A stretch of 19,928 nucleotides of DNA from Chlorobium sp. (GTDB lineage Bacteria; Bacteroidota; Chlorobiia; Chlorobiales; Chlorobiaceae), in the NCBI GenBank assembly GCA_028280025.1, contig JANQMO010000065.1, positions 1 through 19,928 of the forward strand, written 5' to 3'. A program made the position numbers and the translations under genes. This document shows, piece by piece, positions 8,730 to 16,107 of this stretch. Under the pieces are notes generated by a model that did no database searches, was not told where the DNA came from, and was given only the letters and a program-made list of their open reading frames with translations. Numbering within the stretch: the stretch's first letter is position 1; every line of letters begins with the position of its first letter.

Positions 8730-11700
8730 TCGCTGATCTCCTCGATCTCTCCTTCGGTTTCCAGATACTCCTCCTGAAGACGCTTTTTCATATCGTCGGT
8801 TGCGTTCCACATCCCTCTGCTTATTGCTTCAAGAAGTTTGTCGAGAATGTTCTGCCGTGCATAGATATTGACCTCCTGCATCCATTTTTTCATCTCCTCG
8901 TCCAGCACATATTTACCCGCAACCCGCTCGTACATCCAGTCTTCGACAACCTCTGCGGTCGCATCCCAGCCGAGAATGACATCCATCATCTTTGAAATAT
9001 CGCCGGCCCCCTTGTATCCATGACGCTTCAGGCCATCGAGCCATTTCGGGTTGAGCAGACGGGAACGGAAAATATGTTTCGCCTCCTCAAAGGTGGTACG
9101 TACCTTGACACGGTCGGGATCCGAGCTGTCCCCGACAAGAGCGAACGGCAGTTCTCCCCGCTCCTGCTTTGCAGCCGTGATCAGGCCACCGTAATAATTG
9201 TAGTAATCGGTGCAGGAAAACATGTCGTACTCACGCGAGTCTTCGTTTTTTACCGTGGCATCGAGCCGCGAAAGCACTTTTCTGAATGTTGCCGGCTTCT
9301 GCCTGCCGTAGGAACCACGACCGTAGGCATGAGACGAGTAGCGGACATAGTTGTCGGCCAGGTCATCCTGCGACTCCCAGTTTTTCGATTCGATCAGCTC
9401 TTCGACACCTGCCCCGTAAGTCCCCGGAGGGCAGCCGAACACCCGGAATGTCGCCTCACGCAAAGCTTCGTCTTCGCTCATGCCCTCCTTCCGGTATTCC
9501 TCGACATCGGCAAGCACATTGCGCCGGACAAGGTTGATCTCCGGCGACTCGTTGAGTGCAGCGACCATTTTGACAGCATCGTCGATGCGCTCGACAAGCA
9601 ACGGAAACGCATCCCGGAAAAAACCGGAGATCCTCGGCATAATGTCGAGTCTCGGCCATTTGAGCTCGCTGGATGGAATGATTTCAAGACCTTTTACATA
9701 ACCGCTGCCTTTTTTCCAGACAGGCCTGACACCCATCAGATAGAAAATTTCGGCCAGGTCGTCCCCACCGGAACGCATGGTTGCCCCTCCAAAGAGAATA
9801 ATCCCGATACTCCTGGGGTACTCCCCGTTTTCCTCAAGGTACCGCTCCACCAGGGCGTCGCCCAGGCTCATACCAACTTTCCACGCAGCCGGTGTTGGAA
9901 TTTTCTGCGGATCGACCGAATAGAAATTGCGCCCTGTCGGAAAAATGTCCGCCTGACCGCGTGTCGGCGCCCCGGAAGGTCCAGCTTCCACATACCGCCC
10001 GGAAAATCCTTTCAGGGAAGCATCGAGTTCATCCCGAACCTTTCGAATATCGGGTACGAGCTTCTCGCAGATGTATTCGAGCCCCATCAAGACCTCGCCG
10101 GATACGATCGCCCCCATCGAGCGGGAAACCAATTGAGGTGCGTCATGCGAGAAATCATGCGCTGAAAGCATCCGAACCATTGCAAGAGCGCTATCATGCG
10201 CTTCACGAATGATCTCTCCCCCGGTCTTTGTCGAACCGGAAAAAGCCCTGGTACCCTTGCCTGCAAGAAGCTCGTCATACTCATATCCCATTTCCGTGAG
10301 AATGGATTCCCGAAGCGAAGGAACGCCTCCCTGATCGAGCCGCATCATTTGCACGATCATTTCAACGAGCCTCTCGCCGCCGGGAGCGACACCGAGCGTA
10401 TGCAGGCCATCGGCAATCATGGTATCGGCAATTTCGTCGAGGTACGCATGAAGCCTTTCGAGAAATCCGTCGAAATTTTCCATGGCTTTTTGCCGGTCAT
10501 AACCGGTATCATGGTGCAGATCGGCCTCTGTCAGGGCATCCCAGATCATCGGTTTCAGCACATCGAGTTTTCCGGGGTCCGTGTTTCTCGCATTTGCGTA
10601 ATCGCGAAGCAGATTATCCACGTTTGCCATCTCTTCGTAAAGATCGGCATTGGTATAAGCCGGTGTGAGATGATCGACAATGCAGCAGTTCGACCGCCTT
10701 TTCGCCTGCGTCCCTTCGCTCGGATCGTTGATGATATAGGGATAGATATTGGGAATATCCATGATCGCAAGATCCGGGAAACATTCCTGCGACAGCCCCA
10801 GAGCTTTTCCCGGCAGCCATTCCAGCGTTCCGTGCTTGCCGACGTGCATCACCGCATCGGCTTTGAAGACATCGCGTATCCAGCGATACTGCGCCAAATA
10901 ATGATGCGGCGGCGGCAGAACAGGATCATGGACCAGCTGGTCCTGACGTTCGAGACTGCCTCTCGGAGGCTGGATAGTAATGAAAACATTGCCGTTGAGT
11001 GTTCCGGGAAACAGTAGTTTACCGTCATGAACGAACAGATCCCCCGGCATCTCACCCCAGTTTTCCTGCATACTGCTTCTTGCGGCCTCCGGAAGTTTTT
11101 CATGCCATGGCATATAGGTGCCGGATTCCGCAGCGGCTTCCGCTTTTTCAACCATCCTGTCCGCCGTCAGCCACCGGCGATCGCATGTCATGCCGTCGAG
11201 CAATTCTTTTGCAAGCTGATCCCCGTTTTCATATCCCCTCTCGACGGCATATCCCTCATCATCCATTCTTCCAAGCAGTTGCCTGACGCTCTCGAAACTG
11301 TCGAGACCGACCGCACATCCTATCCTGTCATTTCTCGGAGGATAATGATGAAAGACAACCGCAATACGTTTTTCACGGTTGGACTTGCGCCGCAGAAGAG
11401 CCCATCTGAGCGAAAGAGAAGCCAGTTTTTGCACCCTTTCTTGGATCGGCATGATCTTAACAAGCTGGGCTCCTGTGAGGCTGTCGACTCCTGTGTCCTC
11501 TCTTGAAGCAAAAGGAACGGTAATCAGCGCCCCATCGAATTCAGGCTGCGTCGCCGAAAAGGATACTTCCATCGTACCAAGCCCCTGAACGCTTTTTTCC
11601 CATTCTTCTACTGGCTGGAAAGTCATGAGCGCCTGCAGAAAAGGCACGTCGAGCCCTGGCAGTATATCTCTGTATTCAGGAGAATTCATGGTGAGGGAAA

Positions 11701-12502
11701 ACAGGAGCGGATTTATCAGCACATCGATCCTGCTTCTGCCTTCTGCGTCCATGAAAAAAGTCCGTGCGACATAATCCGATCCCTTGTTGCCGCGCATCGC
11801 ATCTTTGTAGCGCAAATGAAAAACCGCGATGACATTGGCGCCCTGTCGTTCGATTTCCCTGATCAAACAGTCGAATGCCGCAAGGTCCCCATCGATGAAG
11901 TAGCTTTGGTAGAACCAGAGTCCAACGGTCGGCTTTGAAGGGTCGACATGTTTCCGAAGATATCCCTCGATATCATCATGCTGCGGAAAATCGGGGTGAT
12001 AGATTCCCTGGTGCGGTAGCTTTTCAGGCGGATCGGCCGGATACTGTGTTGAAAATAGCACATTATGAAGGGACAAGAGCAGGTTCCTGAAATTTGCCGT
12101 GCCGCCGTTCAGGAGATAACGCTGTATCGTCTCTCCTTCACCGCTGCCGAAAAGCGTGCTGTGAGTCTTTGCAAGTTCGAGCGCCTCATCATCGCCTCCA
12201 GCCGACTGAATGATCAGCAAAGGAACGTTTTCTCCCTGTTCCTTTCTCTCCTGGCATGCCTCGATCAATTCGTCAAAAGCGGGGAATGAAGCCTTTCCAC
12301 CCATGAGGCGAAGGATAACGACATCGGCACCGACGGCATGACGAACAAACTCTTCTTGCTGAACCGGCGCTGAAAGCTGCGCACGAAGGCGGGCTCTCAC
12401 AAGCACCGAACCGCCCTCCCCGACATATTGTGCGACAGCCTTGCTCAAGGAAGGTATTTCCGATGGACTGGTACTGAAATAACTTAATGTATAGTGATTC
12501 AT
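8726..12502 (-). CDS. cobN: Cobaltochelatase large subunit CobN
   Basis: A 1258-residue CobN, which binds a cobyrinate-type corrin and receives cobalt in an ATP-dependent reaction driven by AAA+ partners. Family landmarks are in order: N-terminal domain with GIYHPDFPQ and PTVGLWFYQSYF; IGCAVGLDSFESV; the conserved loop VMHVGKHGTLEWLPGK with His557 present; AKRRSNCCIVDHLTPAYTNADLYEE; GRNFYSVDPQKIPTPAAWKVG; and the C-terminal CPPGTYGAGV and AYGRGSYG region. Length is full. It overlaps the radical SAM stop by 4 bases (ATGA, 12499-12502) and its own TGA overlaps the TonB receptor ATG. The partner ATPases are probably the ChlI and ChlI-ChlD proteins downstream, as no CobS or CobT is present. Compared with the divergent paralogue at 170-3937, this copy keeps the standard CobN loop and is the better candidate for the main cobaltochelatase. 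Confidence 0.93.
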   Translation of the reverse strand: MNHYTLSYFSTSPSEIPSLSKAVAQYVGEGGSVLVRARLRAQLSAPVQQEEFVRHAVGADVVILRLMGGKASFPAFDELIEACQERKEQGENVPLLIIQSAGGDDEALELAKTHSTLFGSGEGETIQRYLLNGGTANFRNLLLSLHNVLFSTQYPADPPEKLPHQGIYHPDFPQHDDIEGYLRKHVDPSKPTVGLWFYQSYFIDGDLAAFDCLIREIERQGANVIAVFHLRYKDAMRGNKGSDYVARTFFMDAEGRSRIDVLINPLLFSLTMNSPEYRDILPGLDVPFLQALMTFQPVEEWEKSVQGLGTMEVSFSATQPEFDGALITVPFASREDTGVDSLTGAQLVKIMPIQERVQKLASLSLRWALLRRKSNREKRIAVVFHHYPPRNDRIGCAVGLDSFESVRQLLGRMDDEGYAVERGYENGDQLAKELLDGMTCDRRWLTADRMVEKAEAAAESGTYMPWHEKLPEAARSSMQENWGEMPGDLFVHDGKLLFPGTLNGNVFITIQPPRGSLERQDQLVHDPVLPPPHHYLAQYRWIRDVFKADAVMHVGKHGTLEWLPGKALGLSQECFPDLAIMDIPNIYPYIINDPSEGTQAKRRSNCCIVDHLTPAYTNADLYEEMANVDNLLRDYANARNTDPGKLDVLKPMIWDALTEADLHHDTGYDRQKAMENFDGFLERLHAYLDEIADTMIADGLHTLGVAPGGERLVEMIVQMMRLDQGGVPSLRESILTEMGYEYDELLAGKGTRAFSGSTKTGGEIIREAHDSALAMVRMLSAHDFSHDAPQLVSRSMGAIVSGEVLMGLEYICEKLVPDIRKVRDELDASLKGFSGRYVEAGPSGAPTRGQADIFPTGRNFYSVDPQKIPTPAAWKVGMSLGDALVERYLEENGEYPRSIGIILFGGATMRSGGDDLAEIFYLMGVRPVWKKGSGYVKGLEIIPSSELKWPRLDIMPRISGFFRDAFPLLVERIDDAVKMVAALNESPEINLVRRNVLADVEEYRKEGMSEDEALREATFRVFGCPPGTYGAGVEELIESKNWESQDDLADNYVRYSSHAYGRGSYGRQKPATFRKVLSRLDATVKNEDSREYDMFSCTDYYNYYGGLITAAKQERGELPFALVGDSSDPDRVKVRTTFEEAKHIFRSRLLNPKWLDGLKRHGYKGAGDISKMMDVILGWDATAEVVEDWMYERVAGKYVLDEEMKKWMQEVNIYARQNILDKLLEAISRGMWNATDDMKKRLQEEYLETEGEIEEISE

Positions 12503-13533
12503 ACCGCTATTTCTCCTTGTTGGACACAGTGATCATAAATTGTCCTGTATAGTGTGCAGGCAAGTTCCCGACCGGCTGTTCCACCATAGTACAGTCGCGT
12601 CGGGCATTCACCGGGACATTTTCCGTTCAGAGGGCAACCGTTGCAGCGGTCCGAAAAAAGTGTGAGCGCTGACAGGGCACGGGCATTGGCAATCAGTGGA
12701 ACATCCAGGGTACCGAGGCTGAATGACGGATCGTCAATTGCCTGGGTACAGGGATAGAGCGATCCTTCCGGTGTGACGGCAAGACTCTCTCCCCTGCACG
12801 CAGAGCAGAAAAATGACGCCTTGTTCGAACGGACTGACCTGAGAAGCTGATTTTTCTCCCTGAATTCAAGAGGCTTTCTACGGCTTCTGTTGAGGGCATG
12901 GAAAACTTCGAGAAAATCTGACACCCCTCTTTTCAGCTCTCCGGCATCCGGCAGCATGGAAGAGGCGTCGATGGCAGCGCCTTTTTGCGACAGCATATCG
13001 AAGCCTATACCGCATGAGGTCAAGAACGGATGCAAAGCCATGACAAGCCCGCCAAGTTCCGAAACATTCATTGCTGTGATCACCGTAGTGACCCTGAACG
13101 GAACCTGCTCCTCCTCGAGCACCCTCAACGCACGGAAGGTCGCTCCGCTCCCTCCGCGGGCTTTTTCCTGTACCCTGGGAGGGCCGTCAAGACTGACACC
13201 TATGCCGACGCCATATCGCTTCAGCATCAGGACCGTCCGGCGATCGAGAAGGACACCGTTTGTCTGAAGCGATATGGCCGCCGGCCACTTGTTCCTTCTG
13301 ATGCATTCCAGGATCTCCGGAATCCGTTCACCTGCGAGTAACGGCTCCCCTCCGGTAATCTGGACATGAAAAGGCTTGCCTTGTACTGCAACCATGTGCA
13401 ATGCCTTCAAAGCCGTCCCCATACTCATGACTCCGCCTTCAGCATGCACCGATCCTTCATAGCAATACGCACAGGAAAGGTTGCAGGAACTCGTCACCAT
13501 CAGCATGAGGTTTGTATATGCCCTCCCACTCAT
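12499..13533 (-). CDS. Radical SAM/SPASM-domain protein
   Basis: A 344-residue radical S-adenosylmethionine enzyme. Cys17, Cys21 and Cys24 (CNLSCAYC) form the CxxxCxxC motif that binds the catalytic 4Fe-4S cluster; ITGGEPLL follows as the SAM-binding GGE motif, and SLDGPP is also typical. The C-terminal region has the Cys pattern of a SPASM/Twitch auxiliary-cluster domain: FFCSACRGE, YPCTQA, then CNGCPLNGKCPGECP and two late Cys. Such proteins are often peptide or protein maturases (anSME- or PqqE-like), but the substrate here is unknown. It overlaps both neighbours by 4 bases (ATGA on each side), so it is made with the short upstream ORF and CobN under B12 control. It could modify a chelatase component, a peptide or a cofactor precursor; nothing in the sequence decides this. 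Confidence 0.9.
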   Translation of the reverse strand: MSGRAYTNLMLMVTSSCNLSCAYCYEGSVHAEGGVMSMGTALKALHMVAVQGKPFHVQITGGEPLLAGERIPEILECIRRNKWPAAISLQTNGVLLDRRTVLMLKRYGVGIGVSLDGPPRVQEKARGGSGATFRALRVLEEEQVPFRVTTVITAMNVSELGGLVMALHPFLTSCGIGFDMLSQKGAAIDASSMLPDAGELKRGVSDFLEVFHALNRSRRKPLEFREKNQLLRSVRSNKASFFCSACRGESLAVTPEGSLYPCTQAIDDPSFSLGTLDVPLIANARALSALTLFSDRCNGCPLNGKCPGECPTRLYYGGTAGRELACTLYRTIYDHCVQQGEIAV

Positions 13534-13784
13534 GATGCAGCCCCCTTTGCCGAAAAAACTTCCCCCAATGCGCGTTGCTGACGGTGTATTTTATCGACCC
13601 ACTCCTTCCTCGACCGGAAAGAAAATTCGAAAACAGTGGTTTCCGGTTCGATCTTGTCATAGAGCCTGGCAATGGAAAAACCATCGAATCCTGTCTCCTG
13701 GAGCAATGACGACGCATCCCGCCATTCTTTGCCGGCAAGCGAGAGGTCTTGAGCATGGGTGCTTATGTTCAGCAGAAAACGCAT
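13530..13784 (-). CDS. Short ORF, possibly truncated TIM-barrel protein
   Basis: An 84-residue ORF starting at ATG 13784, the first gene after the B12 riboswitch. Its TGA overlaps the radical SAM ATG (ATGA), which strongly suggests it is translated. The N-terminus (MRFLLNISTHAQDLS, then an amphipathic helix and ETGFDGF) looks like the first strand-helix-strand unit of a sugar-phosphate isomerase/epimerase-type TIM barrel, usually 250-300 residues, so this may be a remnant of a longer gene (inference, moderate to low confidence). Alternatively it is a small partner or substrate of the radical SAM enzyme; it has no Cys and no obvious leader-core pattern. A longer in-frame version from TTG 13997 is less likely because its first 71 residues read like untranslated leader. 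A weak AGGGGA ribosome site sits about 14 bases before the ATG. Confidence 0.55.
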   Translation of the reverse strand: MRFLLNISTHAQDLSLAGKEWRDASSLLQETGFDGFSIARLYDKIEPETTVFEFSFRSRKEWVDKIHRQQRALGEVFSAKGAAS

Positions 13785-14003
13785 CTCGGTACTGTTGATC
13801 CCCTGGAGTAAAAACACGAAAACATGTTTTGATCCGGAAAAGCAGTAACCGGGCGCAAACGCTCCTGCCAAAAAAGGCAATGGAGGATAAAACCGGAATG
13901 TGCCGCAGGGCATGCCAATCCATCGGAATGCAGTGACAGATTTCCCGCGGAGAAAAAAAATACACTCATGTGCAACAACTGCTTTAACCCGAAGCAAACA
14001 GGA
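13785..14003 (-). other. Long untranslated leader between riboswitch and first ORF
   Basis: About 220 bases separate the B12 box from the ATG at 13784. The minus strand contains an imperfect hairpin CTCC-AT-TGCC-T6-GGCA-GGAG (13885-13862), a small TGCC-CTGC-GGCA hairpin near 13901-13912, and a T8 run at about 13967-13960 preceded only by a weak stem. I cannot identify a convincing terminator. The leader probably holds the expression platform, which could act on transcription or translation. Confidence 0.45.
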
Positions 14004-14180
14004 TCACGGCAGGTCTTCTGACTCTCCCGGTTTTACCGGCCTTCCCGTCGTTTAACGTCACGACAGTGGCATTTTCGGCAAACCTTTCATCAGCGTGTGC
14101 TGATGCGGGATCACAGCAGCGGGCACTGTTCCGGATTCTCACCGGATTCCCTTTTCATCAGCCGGCTTACGCCGGCCAAA
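14004..14180 (-). promoter_or_regulatory. Cobalamin (B12) riboswitch
   Basis: All conserved parts occur in order on the minus strand: a GCCGGC-GTAA-GCCGGC hairpin (14176-14161), AAAAGGGAATCCGGTGAGAATCC (14155-14133), GCCCGCTGCTGTGA (14124-14111), the GCCACTG segment (14070-14064), GGGAAGGCCGGT (about 14046-14035), and the B12 box AGTCAGAAGACCTGCCGT (14023-14006). It precedes the short ORF, radical SAM, cobN, TonB receptor and chelatase genes. Binding of adenosylcobalamin normally lowers expression of such genes, so the operon should be repressed when B12 is plentiful (established for the class). Confidence 0.96.
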
Positions 14181-14194
14181 ACCGTTATCTCAAT

Positions 14195-14223
14195 CCTATA
14201 TAGCAAAAAGAACCTTCTCAAAA
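14195..14223 (-). promoter_or_regulatory. Candidate promoter of the B12 operon
   Basis: On the minus strand, TTTTGA (14223-14218) and TATAGG (14200-14195) are separated by 17 bases and sit just before the riboswitch. The -35 is a weak match to TTGACA and overlaps the T-run of the terminator-like element next to it. Position is the main support. Confidence 0.35.
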
Positions 14224-14258
14224 AATCACCTTTCCCGTCAATCACTGTAGAAGGTGAT
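14219..14258 (-). terminator. Terminator-like hairpin insulating the cassette array from the B12 operon
   Basis: A perfect 8-base inverted repeat, ATCACCTT (14258-14251 on the minus strand) and AAGGTGAT (14232-14225), with an 18-base loop is followed immediately by a run of T. It lies after the last cassette and before the operon promoter, where it would stop read-through from the array. The stem is only moderately GC-rich and the loop is long, so strength is uncertain. Confidence 0.45.
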
Positions 14259-14278
14259 ATGTCTGGCAGCGTGAAGTG

Positions 14279-14372
14279 AAGCTAAGGCGACGCAAACCGC
14301 GCAGGCACCAAAGCCCAAAATAACCCCGGAGCTCGACGCGCGGTTTGCGTCGCCTTGAGCTTTTTGTTAGCG
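14279..14372 (-). repeat. attC site of cassette A
   Basis: The site contains a perfect 19-base inverted repeat (14284-14302 and 14338-14356) around a 35-base central loop. The R'' core on the minus strand is GGCGCTAAC (14374-14366), next to the TAA of the LprI-domain gene. The R' side reads CTTAGCT rather than GTTRRRY, so the crossover base has changed. This is the outermost, most downstream site of the array. Confidence 0.8.
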
Positions 14373-14374
14373 CC

Positions 14375-14953
14375 TTAATTACGAAGTCGCTGGATTTCAT
14401 CCAACTCTGCTTGAAGCCTACCTACTCGATCAATTGTAATGGACTCTAGCTCGCTTAGATAAATTAAGGGATAAATAGAACCTCCGGTGTACCTTGCCGA
14501 TGCCGCTTGCGCTTGCTCCACGCTGTAGCTTTCCCAGGCCCTTTGAGCCTCGTTAAATGCTTTTTCTTCTTCTTTATCCAACTCTGAGCGCAGCTCTAAT
14601 ACAACTGTTTCAAGCCTCTTCTTTGCGTTCTCAAAATTCTCACTTGCCCTTGCGTTCATATCGGCTTGCGTTAAATATTCCATCTCTTCTTCTGGGATAA
14701 GTGGCTTAGTTTCCCTTTCTGCCTTTTCACGATGACTTTCTATGGCGCGCTTCTTTCCGGTTATGATGTCTTCCAGAATTGCTAGTTCCTCGTGGCTTAC
14801 TCCTTGTTCACTCATTTGACGATTAATGTCCAAAAGCTTCTGCCTTTTCTCGATCAATTCCATTGCTGGTTTCTTCTCAATCCGCCTCCTGATGAAGTAA
14901 AAACCCATGGAGAGAAGAATTCCCAGCAGAACAAGGGCAACTTTTTCTATCAT
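14375..14953 (-). CDS. Membrane-anchored LprI/DUF1311-domain protein (cassette A)
   Basis: A 192-residue protein. Residues 4-20 form one hydrophobic segment followed by RRR, then a charged, probably coiled-coil region (about 30-90). Residues about 97-190 match the LprI/DUF1311 domain (named after the lysozyme inhibitor LprI): LD-KEEEKAFNEAQRAWESY with Trp140, then ARYTGGSIYPLIYLSELESIT-DRVGRL. The Cys residues common in periplasmic members are missing. The RRR after the membrane segment predicts that the domain faces the cytoplasm, unlike classical LprI (inference). Function in this setting is unknown. It is the gene of the last cassette; ATG 14953 follows a GGGA ribosome site, and TAA 14375 abuts its attC. 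Confidence 0.75.
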   Translation of the reverse strand: MIEKVALVLLGILLSMGFYFIRRRIEKKPAMELIEKRQKLLDINRQMSEQGVSHEELAILEDIITGKKRAIESHREKAERETKPLIPEEEMEYLTQADMNARASENFENAKKRLETVVLELRSELDKEEEKAFNEAQRAWESYSVEQAQAASARYTGGSIYPLIYLSELESITIDRVGRLQAELDEIQRLRN

Positions 14954-14980
14954 TTGTCCCTATTGTTCAGGCGTTGTGGC

Positions 14981-15060
14981 GCTAACACCAGCCATAACCG
15001 GCCCCAAAAAGCAGAGCGAAGCGGCACTTTTTGGGGTCCGAGTTTATGGCCTTGTTAGGC
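14981..15060 (-). repeat. attC site of cassette B
   Basis: An 80-base attC with R'' GCCTAAC (15060-15054) and R' GTTAGCG (14986-14980), the latter supplied by the first bases of cassette A. Internal arms pair as GGCCATAA with TTATGGC and as GGACCCCAAAAAG with CTTTTTGGGGCC, giving the long imperfect palindrome typical of attC. The recombination point is between 14986 and 14985. Confidence 0.88.
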
Positions 15061-15073
15061 TCTAATTTAGACT

Positions 15074-16015
15074 CTAATTTGCCAATTGCATATAATGGTT
15101 TAACTTTTGAAAAACCATAATATCTTCATATTTGAATTCCTGCTCATTTATTTGAAATAGACTCATAACATTTAGCCTCGTTGCGGTAGGCGACATTGTT
15201 TCTAAAAGAAACACAGATGTAGCGCTTTGGGCTATAAACAGAACACCAAGCAGGGATTTCTTTCCAATGAATAAGTTTCTAAGTTCTTCGACGCCAATAT
15301 CCTTTAATAGAGACTCTCGAATAGAGTTAACATCCGCCCACAAAAATGAAAACGGCTTTTCTACAATTGGAAAAGTATGACCAACTGGCCATATGGTCTC
15401 ATGGTTGATAATGTTTTTTAAATTTATTACTGGAATCCCAGTATTTGATTTTGATTTTTCTATTTGATCAATGGCCTTTTCCAGGTTCTCATAGATGGTT
15501 TGAGAGTTCTTTGTATGAATTGTCTTGCATGCAAACCCCCAGTTACTGCCGTCTATTTCAGCTATAACATCAGGATTATCACCCGCTGAACTTTGTGGGT
15601 GATCTAACGAAATGTTTTTGCAAAATCTCATGCAAAGCGCAGCAACATAAAGCTCTATTATTTTATTGGCGTCTTGATCAGTTATTTTGCTTTTCTCATT
15701 TTGCGCCACACTGCACCCATTTAACTTCTCCAAGTGTGGCAACAACTGTTTAAAATCATTATGCGATTGAACGCTTAGCACTTTAAGGCCCAGGTCATAC
15801 AAAGCAGAAAAATCTCTAAATAGCGATCTGTAGTTGCCTTGAGGGGCTAGCCTTTCTATTTCTTCAAAGTGAAACAAGACATCAAACACCGAAAGATATT
15901 TTGATTCTAAATCACTGTTTTGACTGATAGTAATTCCATTATTGACCAATAGCTCCTCAAAAGCGAGGACAAGGTTCTGTCCCTCATAAAAACCAAAATT
16001 TTCTCTGATAGCCAT
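15074..16015 (-). CDS. Uncharacterised protein with diverged PD-(D/E)XK-like motif (cassette B)
   Basis: A 313-residue soluble protein; I do not recognise the family. Residues 147-164 (NPDVIAEIDGSNWGFACK) resemble a PD-(D/E)XK nuclease core: PD149, a strand-turn-strand, then K164, followed by a helix (IYENLEKAIDQIEKS). The acidic residue expected two before Lys is Ala162, so either the acid has migrated (Glu153 is a candidate) or catalysis is lost. The N-terminal 140 residues are mostly helical with no clear motif. It is a cassette gene: ATG 16015 lies 34 bases after the cassette edge and TAG 15074 lies next to its attC. Base use is clearly more AT-rich than in the operon to the left, which fits transfer. 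A role in DNA-directed defence is plausible but unproven. Confidence 0.7.
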   Translation of the reverse strand: MAIRENFGFYEGQNLVLAFEELLVNNGITISQNSDLESKYLSVFDVLFHFEEIERLAPQGNYRSLFRDFSALYDLGLKVLSVQSHNDFKQLLPHLEKLNGCSVAQNEKSKITDQDANKIIELYVAALCMRFCKNISLDHPQSSAGDNPDVIAEIDGSNWGFACKTIHTKNSQTIYENLEKAIDQIEKSKSNTGIPVINLKNIINHETIWPVGHTFPIVEKPFSFLWADVNSIRESLLKDIGVEELRNLFIGKKSLLGVLFIAQSATSVFLLETMSPTATRLNVMSLFQINEQEFKYEDIMVFQKLNHYMQLAN

Positions 16016-16043
16016 TTTTATGGTGTGAGCCTTAATTTCAAAA

Positions 16044-16107
16044 GCCTAACATTATTTATTATCTGCACTACAGAATTTCATGTTATCCTATAGTGAGTCA
16101 TATCTTT
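16044..16107 (-). repeat. Degenerate attC-like site of cassette C
   Basis: The R' core GTTAGGC (16050-16044) matches GTTRRRY and is the start of cassette B. Between it and the stop of the cassette C gene, the arms CACTACAG and CTATAGTG pair at 7 of 8 positions, but the outer arms pair poorly and no clear R'' core complementary to the start of cassette C is visible. This is the weakest site of the array and may have decayed. Confidence 0.5.

Noticed and set aside
8730..8810. N-terminal extension of the TonB receptor to 8810
   Set aside because: The extra residues are Arg-rich and lie in another frame of cobN. The ATG at 8729 forms an ATGA overlap and is followed directly by a signal peptide.
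9020..10165. 381-residue plus-strand ORF antisense to cobN
   Set aside because: It lies entirely inside the well-supported cobN and has no recognisable domain; it is a by-product of codon bias on the other strand.
13960..13990. Intrinsic terminator formed by the T8 run in the riboswitch leader
   Set aside because: The stem before the T-run is only about three pairs (CAC/GTG), too weak to call.
13530..13997. 155-residue version of the first operon ORF starting at TTG 13997
   Set aside because: It starts only a few bases past the B12 box at a TTG with no clear ribosome site, and its first 71 residues look like translated leader RNA (Phe/Pro-rich, no fold pattern). The ATG at 13784 begins a credible protein.
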